Assembly: GCF_006716445.1 (NCBI RefSeq)
Contig: NZ_VFPA01000001.1
Coordinates: forward strand, 2,790,001 to 2,854,000
Direction of reading: 5' to 3'
Source of the DNA: Pseudonocardia kunmingensis
Lineage (GTDB): Bacteria; Actinomycetota; Actinomycetes; Mycobacteriales; Pseudonocardiaceae
Length of the DNA: 64,000 nucleotides
The position numbers were made by a program, and so were the translations under genes. Shown piece after piece: positions 30,326 through 39,160 of the stretch. Position 1 is the stretch's first letter. Each line of letters starts with the position of its first letter. The notes beneath the pieces were generated by a model that ran no database searches, was not told the DNA's origin, and was given only the letters and a program-made list of their open reading frames with translations.

Positions 30326-32788
30326 GTGGAGGACCGGACGTCGCAGGGGACGACGCACGACCTGCTGCTGGCACTGGCCGGCCGGGTGGACGACGACCTC
30401 CTGACCTGGGCACGCGAGCTCGTGGCCGTCGGGGAGGACGCACGGGCCGTCGAGATGCTGACCGCGAGCCTCGTGGCCGCCCGCGCCGTGTTGCCGGCGC
30501 CCCTGCGCGCCGCGCTCGTCGCCGCGGCCCGGGTGGCACGCACCGACCTCGGCCCCGCGGAGGCGCTCCCGGCACCCCACGACGAGGACGGCACCGAACA
30601 CCGGTTCACCGCCCCCGGGGACGACGACCCGGTGGCCGCCGCCGTTCGCGGCCTCCCGGCACGCACGCTGACCGGCTGCCGGGTCCTGCTCACCCGGCGC
30701 GTCACCCCGGCGGGCACCGCGCCCGGTCCGCTGCCGCACCCCGTGGTCCTCGTCCAGCTCCCGGCCGCCGCCCGGCCGCCCGACGTGCTGGCCTACCAGC
30801 TCGCGGCGGTCCTGGAGCGCGCCGGGACGCCCGCCTCCGTCGAGGTGCTCACCGCGAGCGGGCCGCTGTCCGACTACCACGCGGCCGCGCTGGACAACGC
30901 GGTCACATTGCGCACCGACGGCGCGGGTACCGACGCGGGCGAGGAACCGGCACTTCCGGCGACCGCGGGCGAACCCGCAGCCCCGCAGGACGACGCCGAG
31001 ACCACGGCGGTCCTCCCCACCACGCCACCCACCCCGGCCCCGGTGCAGGAACGGCACGCGCTCGCCCCGCAGCCGGATCGCACGCCGACGCCGTGGCACC
31101 GCGACACCCCAGCGGCGCAGGAGCCCCGCCGCGCGCCGTCTCCGCGGCCGGGCGCCGAGGAGGTCGCCGGCACCCAGCGGCTCGACCGGTTCACCCCGGC
31201 GGAGCAGAACGGCCACCGTCCCGGTGGCGGGCTGAGCGGGGACGACCGTCCGGTCCCGGCCCGCAGGGCGCCGGAGCCCGGCAGCCCGTGGGACGGCCAC
31301 CGCATCGACGGCGCCCCTGACGAGGACGTCCTCGCCCCGGTCCACCCGGTCGACGGTGACGACGCGGACCACGACGGTCCGCTCGACGACCACCACGAGG
31401 CCCCGCGGGACGACCACCGCGACGAGGCCTGGCACGACCTCCGCGACGGCTCCCGCGACGACCGGCGGGGCGACCCGACCGACGGGTCCCACGACGACCG
31501 GCCCGCCGAGCGCGGCGGCGACCGTCACCTGCGCGGTGTCGACGGCTACCGCGACGACCTGCCCGCCGCCTTCCGCAACGGCGACCGCCGCGGGGACGAG
31601 AGCGGCGAGGACGAGGGCGGCGACGGGGAGTACAGCGACGGGGAGTACGGCGACGAGGACGACCTCGCCGACGACATCCGCGACGACCGGCGGGACGACA
31701 TCCGCCACGACCGGCGCGTCGAGGAGCCCCCGCCCGGCGCCGAGGACGAGGACCCCGCGGGACCGCCCGCGCCGCACCCGCTCGCCCCGCCCCGCCCGGT
31801 CCCGATGCGCGACGACTCGCGGCCCGCGCCCCGCCCGGCGCCCACCACGAGGCCGCGGCCGACCGTCACACCGATCTCCCGCGCCCCGGTCCCGCCCCCG
31901 ATCCCGCTGGTCCGGCGCACCGGGCCGCACCCCGCTCCCCGGCCCCTGCCCGTCACCGAGCCCCGTCCCGCGGTGCACCGCCTCGACGACGACCGGGACC
32001 AGGCCCCACCGGCCGACGTGCAGGACCGTGCGCCCCGCCCGCCGCGGAAGCCCGACCCGCAGCCGGAGCGCCGCGAGACGCCGGCGTTCGACTCGCTGAA
32101 CGACCCCTTCAACGGGCCGCTGCACCAGCCCCTGCTCGCACCCCTGCTGGACCCGACGGCGCTCGACGACCCGCTCGGCCCGGAGCCGGGACGCCCGGCG
32201 CCGGCCGCCGAGGCCGAGCCGGCCGGTGACGACGACTGGTCCGAGGAGTGGCTCTCGGGCACCTGGGCGATGGCACCGTCGGCGCTCGACGAGCGACCCG
32301 ACCGCGGCGTCCAGGGCCCGGGCACCACCGACGAGGACGGGGACGCGCGCGGCGAACCCCCGCCCCGCCCGGCGCCGCGCCCGGCCCCCCGGCACCGCTT
32401 CACCGACGACCAGGACGCCCTCGAGGACGATCTCGACGAGGACGTCCCCTCCCGTGCCGACGACCGCGACCGGGCCGACGAGGACGACGACCGGCGCCCG
32501 GACGACCGGCACGCGGACGACGAGCACCCGGACGGCGAGGGCGACGACCGGGCCGAGCCCCACGACCGGGCCGGCACCCGGCCCGCAGGACAGCGGCCCG
32601 AACTGGGTCTGCGCCCCGAGTCGCTCGCGCGGCTCAGCGACGCCGACCGGCAGCTGTTGGCCCGGCTCCAGGCCGAGCTGGTGGAGGGCCGCAAGCCGCG
32701 GATCGGCAGGCGGCCCGACCTGGCCCGCGGCGCCGCTCCCAGGACCAACGGCAGCCGGCGCAGCGCACCCCCGGACCTCGCCGGCTGA
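30326..32788 (+). CDS. Unrecognised protein with paralogous head and long charged tail
   Basis: An 820-residue protein. Residues 1-195 are homologous to the preceding protein (LLLALAGRVDDDLLTWAREL; SVEVLTASGPLSDYHAAALD). From about 200 to 770 the chain is low-complexity: a Pro/Ala section, then runs of Asp, Arg and His such as DDHHEAPRDDHRDEAWHD, then Pro/Arg and again Asp/Arg stretches, with an acidic segment near 430-450. The final 50 residues contain an ordered-looking helix (LARLSDADRQLLARLQAELV) and a basic end. AGGAGG at 30316-30321 precedes the GTG start. The tail is probably disordered; a role as scaffold or condensate-forming protein is only a guess. Third-position GC stays high throughout, so it is truly coding. 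Confidence 0.7.
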   Translation: MEDRTSQGTTHDLLLALAGRVDDDLLTWARELVAVGEDARAVEMLTASLVAARAVLPAPLRAALVAAARVARTDLGPAEALPAPHDEDGTEHRFTAPGDDDPVAAAVRGLPARTLTGCRVLLTRRVTPAGTAPGPLPHPVVLVQLPAAARPPDVLAYQLAAVLERAGTPASVEVLTASGPLSDYHAAALDNAVTLRTDGAGTDAGEEPALPATAGEPAAPQDDAETTAVLPTTPPTPAPVQERHALAPQPDRTPTPWHRDTPAAQEPRRAPSPRPGAEEVAGTQRLDRFTPAEQNGHRPGGGLSGDDRPVPARRAPEPGSPWDGHRIDGAPDEDVLAPVHPVDGDDADHDGPLDDHHEAPRDDHRDEAWHDLRDGSRDDRRGDPTDGSHDDRPAERGGDRHLRGVDGYRDDLPAAFRNGDRRGDESGEDEGGDGEYSDGEYGDEDDLADDIRDDRRDDIRHDRRVEEPPPGAEDEDPAGPPAPHPLAPPRPVPMRDDSRPAPRPAPTTRPRPTVTPISRAPVPPPIPLVRRTGPHPAPRPLPVTEPRPAVHRLDDDRDQAPPADVQDRAPRPPRKPDPQPERRETPAFDSLNDPFNGPLHQPLLAPLLDPTALDDPLGPEPGRPAPAAEAEPAGDDDWSEEWLSGTWAMAPSALDERPDRGVQGPGTTDEDGDARGEPPPRPAPRPAPRHRFTDDQDALEDDLDEDVPSRADDRDRADEDDDRRPDDRHADDEHPDGEGDDRAEPHDRAGTRPAGQRPELGLRPESLARLSDADRQLLARLQAELVEGRKPRIGRRPDLARGAAPRTNGSRRSAPPDLAG

Positions 32789-33061
32789 CCGGTCGAGATC
32801 ACGGCGAGCCGCACACCGCGCAGATCCGAACGACACGCACGCGCGCGTCGGAAGGATCACCGAAGCGGGCCCCGACCAGATCGTTCCCACCCGCACACCA
32901 CCGCCCGCCCGACAGCACCAGCGTGCGGGTCGGCGCGATCACGGGCGCCTGTCCCGAGATCACTTCCACCCGCACACCAGAGCGGTCACGGCCACACCGA
33001 CATGCGTCTCGGAAGGACTGCGGGTGGGAACGATCGACGACCGGGTGAAGCCGGGGCCGGG
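32789..33061. other. Structured intergenic region between convergent genes
   Basis: 273 bases without a gene. GATCGTTCCCACCCGCA (32879-32895) has a perfect inverted copy at 33019-33035, 123 bases away, and smaller repeats (two GCGTC-type GGAAGGA segments near 32845 and 33005) lie within. It probably holds terminators for both flanking genes. Confidence 0.5.
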
Positions 33062-33952
33062 TCAGCGGACGGCGGTGCGGACGGCCTCGACCAATTCCTG
33101 GACGCGGAGCCCGCGTGCGGCGTCCAACGCGGGAGGTGGGCCGGAGCCGTCGGCCGCCGCCACCAGCTCGTCGAGCAGCGCGGCGTAGCAGGTGGCCGCG
33201 TCCGCGCCGCGGCCCGCGAGCCGGTGGCGCCCCGCCCCGCCGAGCACCGTGAACTCGATCTCCGACGGGTCCACGGGCAGGCTCATCGACAGCGTCACCG
33301 TGCTCTGCGCCCCGCCGGTGTGGACCAGGCCGAACCGCCACAGGTCGGGATCGTCGCACCGCGCCCACGCCACCTCGGCGACCGGCCCGACGGCCGCGTC
33401 GAGGAGGTCGATGACGTGCGGCCCGATGTCGAACAGCGCGCCGTGCTGGGCCCGCCAGGACGACGTGGCGTAGGGGCCGCCGAGCAGCGATCCGGAGAGC
33501 CAGCGGGCCGAGGCGACGGTGTCCGGGCCCGCGGGCTCCTCCGGCATGCCGGCCAGCCAGTCGCGGACGCCGGGCGCGTAGCGCATGGTCAGCACCACCG
33601 ACGAGTGGACGCCCGCGCGCGCCACCGCGTCCACCACGGCCCGCGCCTCGGCGACGGTGCCCGCGAGGGGCTTCTCGAGGATCAGGTGCTTCCCCGCGGC
33701 CGCGGCGTGCAGGGCGAGCCTGCCCTGCGCCTGGGGCGGCACGGCGAACGCGACCGCGTCGACGGCGTCGAGGAACACCTCGAGGTCCTCGAACGCGCGA
33801 CCGCCGAACTCGCCGACCAGCTCACGGGCGATCTCGGGACGGCGCGTCCACACCGCCGCGACCTCGGTGTCGGGATGAGCGACGAGCCCCGGACCGTGCA
33901 CCGTCCGGGCCCACGGCCCGCCGCCGACCAGACCCACCCGCAGCCCATCCAT
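33062..33952 (-). CDS. Gfo/Idh/MocA-family oxidoreductase
   Basis: A 296-residue NAD(P)-dependent sugar-type dehydrogenase. The Rossmann motif is VGLVGGGPWARTVHGPGL (6-23), followed by LEKPLAGTVAEARAVVDA (EKP motif near residue 93) and a C-terminal beta-sheet domain with GALFDIGPHVIDLL, whose DxxxH supplies catalytic residues. The length is slightly short for the family (usually 330-380). ATG at 33952 is chosen because AGGA lies eight bases upstream; an ATG three codons earlier overlaps that site. The substrate cannot be told. It is divergent from the Nudix gene at 34066. Confidence 0.87.
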   Translation of the reverse strand: MDGLRVGLVGGGPWARTVHGPGLVAHPDTEVAAVWTRRPEIARELVGEFGGRAFEDLEVFLDAVDAVAFAVPPQAQGRLALHAAAAGKHLILEKPLAGTVAEARAVVDAVARAGVHSSVVLTMRYAPGVRDWLAGMPEEPAGPDTVASARWLSGSLLGGPYATSSWRAQHGALFDIGPHVIDLLDAAVGPVAEVAWARCDDPDLWRFGLVHTGGAQSTVTLSMSLPVDPSEIEFTVLGGAGRHRLAGRGADAATCYAALLDELVAAADGSGPPPALDAARGLRVQELVEAVRTAVR

Positions 33953-34053
33953 GGCGCACATCCTGCCGGTCCGGGGCTGGTACCTCCTGTCGGAGGCCGC
34001 TCGGGGGTATCGGTGGCCGCCGAGACCCTTGGCGAATCTGCGGTGGGGAGCAC

Positions 34054-34059
34054 TAGTGT
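34054..34059 (+). promoter_or_regulatory. Candidate -10 box of a leaderless transcript (Nudix gene)
   Basis: TAGTGT ends six bases before the GTG at 34066, without a ribosome binding site. Confidence 0.5.
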
Positions 34060-34065
34060 GCGGAC

Positions 34066-34866
34066 GTGCCCCCCGCCCCAGTCGACCCCCGACCGGCGGC
34101 GACCGTGCTGCTGCTGCGCGACCACCCCGCTCCGCCACCCGGCCGCACGCCCCTGCAGGTGTTCCTGCAACGGCGCGTGGCGGGGATGGTGTTCGCCGGC
34201 GGGATGACCGTGTTCCCCGGCGGCGGCGTCGACGCCGGTGACCGCACCGAGGCCGAGCACTGGACCGGACCCGACTCGCAGTGGTGGGGCGACCGGTTCG
34301 GACACCCCGCCGAGCTCGGTGGCGCGCTGGTGCACGCCGCGGTGCGCGAGACGTTCGAGGAGTGCGGGGTGCTGCTCGCCGGGCCCGACGTGCCGCCCGG
34401 GACGCAGCGGTACCGGGACGACCTCCTGGCCCGCCGCCGCACCCTGGGCGACGTCCTGACCGCGTGCGGCCTGGCGCTGCGTGCCGACCTGCTGCGCCCC
34501 TGGGCCCGCTGGATCACCCCGCCCGGCCCTCCACGGCGCTACGACACGGCGTTCTTCGCGGCGCTGGTGCCCGAGGGGCAGGAGGCCGACGCGCACACCA
34601 CGGAGGCGGTCGAAGCCACGTGGTGGCACCCCGACGAGGCGCTGGAGCACTGGCGGCGCGGCGAGATGCAGCTGATGCCACCGACCTCCTACACCCTCCA
34701 GGAGATCGCCGAGCACGCCGAGAGCGGCACCGTTCTCGACGCCGCGGCCGGGCGCGAGATCCGGCCCATCGTCCCGGGCGTGCGCAAGGAGGGCGACCTG
34801 CTCGTCGCGGTGCTGCCCGACGAGACCGCCGTGCCCGCCGCCGGCTTCCCGGACCGCCCCGCATGA
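34066..34866 (+). CDS. Nudix hydrolase, NUDT19-like
   Basis: A 266-residue Nudix-fold protein of the NUDT19-like group that hydrolyses nucleotide-linked or CoA substrates. It has the early MVFAGGMTVFPGGGVDAGD, a long insert, then AAVRETFEECGVLLAG, which supplies the REXXEE-type metal-binding helix (RETFEE). The C-terminal half carries WWHPDEALEHWRRGEM. The stop overlaps the ATG of the metallo-beta-lactamase gene (ATGA), so both are one operon; in mycobacteria the corresponding hydrolase also lies close to crp. Confidence 0.85.
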   Translation: MPPAPVDPRPAATVLLLRDHPAPPPGRTPLQVFLQRRVAGMVFAGGMTVFPGGGVDAGDRTEAEHWTGPDSQWWGDRFGHPAELGGALVHAAVRETFEECGVLLAGPDVPPGTQRYRDDLLARRRTLGDVLTACGLALRADLLRPWARWITPPGPPRRYDTAFFAALVPEGQEADAHTTEAVEATWWHPDEALEHWRRGEMQLMPPTSYTLQEIAEHAESGTVLDAAAGREIRPIVPGVRKEGDLLVAVLPDETAVPAAGFPDRPA

Positions 34867-35657
34867 CGCGTCCCGCCTACGGCGTGCTGCGGCCGGTCAC
34901 CCCGCTGGCCGCGGTGCTGCTCGCCGAGAACCCGTCCCCGATGACCCTGGAGGGCACGAACACCTGGGTGCTGCGGGCGCCGGGGGCGCCGGACTGCGTG
35001 GTGGTCGACCCGGGTGAGGACGACGAGGCGCACCTGCAGCGCGTGGCGGCGCACGGCCCGGTCGCGCTGGTGCTGCTCACCCACCGCCACCACGACCACG
35101 CGGGCGGCGCCCGCCGGTTCGCCGAGATCACCGGGGCGCCGGTGCGGGCCCTCGACCCGTCGCTCGTGCTCGGCTCGGAGGCCCTCGGCGACGGCGACGT
35201 GGTGGCCGAGGCCGGCGTCGAGCTGCGCGTGGTGGCCACTCCCGGCCACACGTCCGACTCGCTGTCGTTCCTGCTCTCCGGCCCGCAGGCGGACCCCGTC
35301 GTGCTGACCGGGGACACGATCCTCGGCCGCGGCACCACCGTCATCGCGCACCCGGACGGCGCGCTGGGGCCCTACCTCGACTCGCTGCACCGGCTGGCCG
35401 ACCTCGCCGCGGGCACGGCCGTGCTGCCCGGGCACGGGCCCGAGCTGCCCGACGCGCCCGCCGTCGCGCGGGCCTACCTCGCCCACCGCGAGGAACGGCT
35501 GGAGCAGGTCCGCACGGCGCTGGTGCGGCTCGGGCCGCAGGCGACGCCCCGGCAGGTGGTGGAGACCGTCTACGCCGACGTCGACCGCGCGGTGTGGCCC
35601 GCGGCGGAGCTGTCGGTGCGGGCCCAGCTGGACCACCTGCGCGGCACGGCCTCCTGA
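34863..35657 (+). CDS. Metallo-beta-lactamase-fold hydrolase
   Basis: A 264-residue hydrolase of the LACTB2-like MBL group. Zinc ligands are in LTHRHHDHAGGARRF (HxHxDH near residue 75), TPGHTSDSLSF (His near 125), LTGDTILGRG (Asp near 147) and LPGHGPEL (final His near 190). The C-terminal helical tail (RGTAS end) is as in the family. The position next to crp and nth corresponds to Rv3677c in M. tuberculosis. Relatives include an RNA endonuclease (LACTB2) and thioester hydrolases, so the substrate is open. It is coupled to the Nudix gene. Confidence 0.87.
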   Translation: MTRPAYGVLRPVTPLAAVLLAENPSPMTLEGTNTWVLRAPGAPDCVVVDPGEDDEAHLQRVAAHGPVALVLLTHRHHDHAGGARRFAEITGAPVRALDPSLVLGSEALGDGDVVAEAGVELRVVATPGHTSDSLSFLLSGPQADPVVLTGDTILGRGTTVIAHPDGALGPYLDSLHRLADLAAGTAVLPGHGPELPDAPAVARAYLAHREERLEQVRTALVRLGPQATPRQVVETVYADVDRAVWPAAELSVRAQLDHLRGTAS

Positions 35658-35667
35658 TCCCGCACGC

Positions 35668-36909
35668 TCAGGCCGCGACGGCCGGCTGCCCCACGGGGTC
35701 GGCCATCAGGGTGGCCCTGCGCAGCCACAGCACCGCCGCCAGCACCACGCCCGCCAGGCCGCCGGTGAGGAACGCCGCGGCGGGGCCGTACGCCTCCACG
35801 ACGACGCCCGCGGTCGACTGGCCGGCCGCGATGCCGAGGGTGGCCGCCGTGATCACCCAGCCGAACGCCTCGGTGGCCGTGCCGGGAGGGGCGGTGACGT
35901 CGACGGCCAGCGAGTGCCCGGTGACCTGCGGGGTGATCAGCGCACCGGCCACGAGCATCGTGACGAGGAGCACGGCCAGCGAGCCGGTCGGCCCGGACAG
36001 CGCCATCGCCGCCACCAGCACGCCGAACCCACCGAGCAGCACCGGCATCCGCAGGTGCAGCGGGCGCGGCCAGGGGCGCATGCCGTAGAGCACGCCGGCG
36101 AGCACGGACGTCACCGACCACGCCGACAGCAGCACACCGCCCAGCGCGGGCGACCCGGCGGCCGCGGTGACGGCGGGGACCCCGACCTCCACCGATCCGA
36201 CGACGAGCCCGAATCCCAGCGCGGCGAGCGCCACCGTCCGCATCCCCGGCCGGGCGATCGCGCCCAGCATGCTGGTCCGCCCCGTGGTCGGGGCCGGCGC
36301 CGTGCGACGTGCCGGCCCGCTCAACGCGAAGCCGGTGGCACCGAGGGTCATCGCGGAGGCGGCCACCGCCAGTCCCAGGCCCGGCCACGGCGCCGTGACG
36401 AGGAACGCGGCGGTCGCCGGGCCGAGGATGAAGAAGGTCTCCAGGCTGATCGCCTCGTAGTTCAGGGCGGCCGAACGGACCCGCCCGGGCGGTACGAGCT
36501 CGCTCCACAGCGACCGGGAGGCCCCCTCCAGCGCGGGGTGCACCAGGCCCGTGGACGTGGCCAGCAGGACCAGCACCGGCACCGGCTGCGCGGTCTCGAC
36601 GGCGGCGACCAGGGCGCCGACCGCGACCACGAACAACGCGATGATCACCAGCAACGGCCGGGTCGGGCCCAACCGGTCCATCAGCCTGCCCTGCGTCACG
36701 GACCCGGCGGCGACGCCGATCATCGTGCCGGCCGAGACCAGCCCCGCCACGGCGAACGATCCGCTCACCTGCTGGATGTAGAGCAGCGTGGCCAGCGACA
36801 GCATCGCGATGGGGAACCGGCCGACCGCCGACGCGAGCACCGGCACCGCGGCTCCCGGGGCGGTGAGCGCGGCACGGTAGTCGGCGAGGGAGGCGGGAGC
36901 GGCGGTCAC
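35668..36909 (-). CDS. Major facilitator superfamily transporter
   Basis: A 413-residue permease with about 12 membrane segments, for example FPIAMLSLATLLYIQQVSGS at the start and VLLVTMLVAGALITPQVTGH in the second half. The A-motif-like loop is VTQGRLMDRLGPTRPLLV between helices 2 and 3. The GTG at 36909 is chosen; the open frame reaches further, but its extension runs through a perfect palindrome and the hairpin repeat. The pattern fits a drug- or metabolite-efflux MFS, substrate unknown. The palindrome 21 bases upstream suggests repression. Confidence 0.85.
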   Translation of the reverse strand: MTAAPASLADYRAALTAPGAAVPVLASAVGRFPIAMLSLATLLYIQQVSGSFAVAGLVSAGTMIGVAAGSVTQGRLMDRLGPTRPLLVIIALFVVAVGALVAAVETAQPVPVLVLLATSTGLVHPALEGASRSLWSELVPPGRVRSAALNYEAISLETFFILGPATAAFLVTAPWPGLGLAVAASAMTLGATGFALSGPARRTAPAPTTGRTSMLGAIARPGMRTVALAALGFGLVVGSVEVGVPAVTAAAGSPALGGVLLSAWSVTSVLAGVLYGMRPWPRPLHLRMPVLLGGFGVLVAAMALSGPTGSLAVLLVTMLVAGALITPQVTGHSLAVDVTAPPGTATEAFGWVITAATLGIAAGQSTAGVVVEAYGPAAAFLTGGLAGVVLAAVLWLRRATLMADPVGQPAVAA

Positions 36910-36930
36910 GGAGACCAGGGTCGCACAAAC

Positions 36931-36946
36931 TGGTACGGCCGTACCA
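36931..36946. promoter_or_regulatory. Perfect 16-bp palindrome upstream of the MFS gene
   Basis: TGGTACGGCCGTACCA is a perfect palindrome beginning 21 bases before the MFS start codon. Its form and position suit a TetR- or MarR-type operator, but no regulator gene is adjacent. Confidence 0.6.
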
Positions 36947-36963
36947 CTCGTTTCCGGCTCCGC

Positions 36964-37018
36964 ACGCACGAAAGGCACTCTCGTCCCGCTCTGTCGGACG
37001 AGAGTGCCTTTCGTGCGT
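36964..37018. terminator. Dispersed hairpin repeat, copy 3 (crp terminator)
   Basis: Perfect 23-base arms, 36964-36986 and 36996-37018, with a nine-base loop. The arm core GCACGAAAGGCACTCTCGTC differs from the other copies by an AAAGG for ACGG change that is compensated in the opposite arm. It lies 11 bases beyond the crp stop. Confidence 0.8.
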
Positions 37019-37029
37019 CGAGGCGGGAG

Positions 37030-37704
37030 CTACCGGGCGCGGCGCGCGAGCCGCTCGGGCTCCAGGATCAGCACGCTCTTGCCCTCCAGCCGCAGCCAGC
37101 CGCGGTGGGCGAAGTCGGCGAGAGCCTTGTTCACCGTCTCCCGGCTCGCCCCCACCAGCTGTGCGATCTCCTCCTGCGTGAGGTCGTGCGTCACACGCAG
37201 CAGGCCCGACTCCTGCGACCCGAACTGGCGCGCCAGCTGCAGCAGCGCCTTCGCGACGCGACCGGGCACGTCGGTGAAGATGAGGTCGGCGAGCGCGTTG
37301 TTGGTGCGCCGCAGCCGACGGGCGAGCACCCGCAGCAGCTGCTCGGCGATCTCCGGGCGCTTGCCGATCCACTCCCGCAGCGCCGGCCGGTCCATCGTGT
37401 ACGTGCGGACCTCCGTGACCGCGGTGGCCGACGACGTGCGCGGCCCCGGGTCGAAGATGGACAGCTCGCCGAACATGTCGGACGGACCGGCCACCATCAG
37501 CAGGTTCTCCCGGCCGTCCGGCGACTTGCGCCCGATCTTCACCTTGCCGCTGCCCACGATGTACAGCCGGTCGCCCGGCTCGCCCTCAGCGAAGATCACG
37601 TGCCCGCGCGGGAACTCCGCGGGCTCGAGCGCCTGGGCCAGCGCGTCGGCCGCGTGGGGCTCCACGCCCTGGAAGATCCCTGCGCGGATCAGAACCTCGT
37701 CCAC
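37030..37704 (-). CDS. crp: cAMP receptor-type global regulator Crp
   Basis: A 224-residue CRP/FNR protein, exactly the length of M. tuberculosis Crp (Rv3676), and almost identical in many stretches: [42 protein letters not shown] (cAMP pocket) and the C-terminal helix-turn-helix [20 protein letters not shown]. It should be a cAMP-responsive transcription factor. The GTG at 37704 is chosen because it matches the known N-terminus and has GAGGAG about eight bases upstream; the longer frame to 37746 is not needed. A hairpin repeat follows the stop. Confidence 0.95.
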   Translation of the reverse strand: MDEVLIRAGIFQGVEPHAADALAQALEPAEFPRGHVIFAEGEPGDRLYIVGSGKVKIGRKSPDGRENLLMVAGPSDMFGELSIFDPGPRTSSATAVTEVRTYTMDRPALREWIGKRPEIAEQLLRVLARRLRRTNNALADLIFTDVPGRVAKALLQLARQFGSQESGLLRVTHDLTQEEIAQLVGASRETVNKALADFAHRGWLRLEGKSVLILEPERLARRAR

Positions 37705-37755
37705 TGCACCGCTCCTCGTCCCGGCCGCTGCCCCGCGGCGGATCACCGGCGCGTC

Positions 37756-37761
37756 AGTCTA
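37756..37761 (-). promoter_or_regulatory. Candidate -10 box for crp
   Basis: The complement reads TAGACT, giving a leader of about 45 bases before the crp GTG. No convincing -35 or CRP site was found, so this is weak. Confidence 0.3.
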
Positions 37762-37850
37762 GGGGGTGCGCGCACCGTCGGTGACGCGGCAACCGCCGAA
37801 TTACTCGCACGACCGGGGGACATTCACCCCGGATCGCCCTGATCCGCCCG

Positions 37851-38102
37851 TCAGGCGGCCTTGCTGCGACGCCCCGGCCGTCGTCCTCGCGAGCTCCGGT
37901 TGCGGAGCCGGAACAGCTCGAGAGCGCGGCCCGAACCCTGCCGGAAGAGGGCGCGGACCTCGTCGGGACGGGGCCGTTCGAGCAGCTCCTCGAGCTCCTC
38001 CGGGCGCACGGTGGTCTCCCGCAGCTTGGACTCGACGCGCTCCATTCCGAGCGCGAAGAACATCACCAGCAACGGCACGAGGACGGACAACCAGGCAGTC
38101 AT
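37851..38102 (-). CDS. Small membrane protein upstream of crp
   Basis: An 83-residue protein with one N-terminal membrane helix (WLSVLVPLLVMFFALGMERV), a charged middle (ETTVRPEELEELLERPRPDE) and a basic C-terminus (RSSRGRRPGRRSKAA). Its function is unknown. The place between crp and nth is the same as that of the membrane protein Rv3675 in M. tuberculosis, though orientation may differ. It precedes crp on the same strand with 146 bp between, and its ATG is at 38102. Confidence 0.65.
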   Translation of the reverse strand: MTAWLSVLVPLLVMFFALGMERVESKLRETTVRPEELEELLERPRPDEVRALFRQGSGRALELFRLRNRSSRGRRPGRRSKAA

Positions 38103-38242
38103 GTCGGCGCTGATGGTCCCGCACCGCCCGGGGTCGCGCGTCGGCGGGGGTCGGCGCGTTCCCGTCCCGAGACCATTTCGTGACCATCGCGGGCACGCCG
38201 GAGCGCAGGCGGAGGCAGTCAGACACAGTCGGGGGGCTTCCG

Positions 38243-38248
38243 TACCCT
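38243..38248 (+). promoter_or_regulatory. Candidate -10 box of a leaderless transcript (nth)
   Basis: TACCCT ends seven bases before the nth GTG at 38256; no ribosome binding site is seen. Confidence 0.5.
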
Positions 38249-38255
38249 CGAACCC

Positions 38256-39134
38256 GTGACCACCGCCTCCCGCAGCACGCCGACGCGGGGCGCCGCAGAG
38301 CCCGCTCCCGCACCTCGGGCCACCGCCCGGAGCGCGGCCCGGCTCGCCAAGCGGGTCGCCGAGGGCGAGCCCGCGCTGGGCCGGGCCCGGCGCGTCGGCC
38401 GGATGCTGCGCACCCTCGCCGCCACCCACCCCGACGCCCACTGCGAGCTCGACTTCACCACGCCGTTGGAGCTGGCCGTCGCCACGGTGCTGTCGGCGCA
38501 GTCCACCGACAAGATGGTCAACTCGGTCACACCGGCGCTCTTCCGCCGGTATCCCACGGCACTCGACTACGCGCAGGCCGACCGCGCGGAGCTCGAGGAG
38601 ATGATCCACAGCACCGGCTTCTTCCGGAACAAGGCGAGCTCGCTCATCGGCCTCGGCGCCGCCGTCGTGGAGAAGCACGGCGGTGAGCTGCCGCGAACGC
38701 TCGAGGAGCTGGTGGCGCTGCCCGGCATCGGGCGCAAGACGGCCAACGTGATCCTCGGCAACGCCTTCGGCGTCCCGGGCATCACGGTCGACACGCACTT
38801 CGGCCGCCTGGTCCGGCGCTGGGGCTGGACCGAGGAGGAGGATCCGGTCAAGGTCGAGCACGCCATCGGCGCGCTCGTGCCCAAGCGCGACTGGACGATG
38901 GTGTCGCACTACGTGATCTTCCACGGGCGCCGGGTCTGCCACGCGCGCAAGCCGGCCTGCGGGGCCTGCTCGCTCAGCGCCGACTGCCCCACCTTCGGCG
39001 CGGGCCCCACCGACCCGATGAAGGCGGCGGCGCTGGTCAAGGGGCCGTCGCGGGCCCACCTGCTCGAGATCGTCGGCATCCCCGACGACGACGCGCCCGC
39101 ACCGGTGGGCCGCGAGGACGCGGACGCCCCGTGA
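38256..39134 (+). CDS. nth: Endonuclease III
   Basis: A 292-residue DNA glycosylase/AP lyase that removes oxidised pyrimidines. The helix-hairpin-helix [14 protein letters not shown] holds the catalytic Lys161, Asp179 is in [13 protein letters not shown], and the C-terminal cluster Cys228-x6-Cys235-x2-Cys238-x5-Cys244 binds [4Fe-4S]. It is about 45 residues longer than M. tuberculosis Nth because of an Ala/Arg/Pro-rich N-terminal extension; the leaderless-type -10 at 38243 supports the long form. Gene order with the following TlpA, Nudix and marP genes is conserved. Confidence 0.95.
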   Translation: MTTASRSTPTRGAAEPAPAPRATARSAARLAKRVAEGEPALGRARRVGRMLRTLAATHPDAHCELDFTTPLELAVATVLSAQSTDKMVNSVTPALFRRYPTALDYAQADRAELEEMIHSTGFFRNKASSLIGLGAAVVEKHGGELPRTLEELVALPGIGRKTANVILGNAFGVPGITVDTHFGRLVRRWGWTEEEDPVKVEHAIGALVPKRDWTMVSHYVIFHGRRVCHARKPACGACSLSADCPTFGAGPTDPMKAAALVKGPSRAHLLEIVGIPDDDAPAPVGREDADAP

Positions 39135-39160
39135 GCCGTTGCCACACCGCGGCCCGTCGT

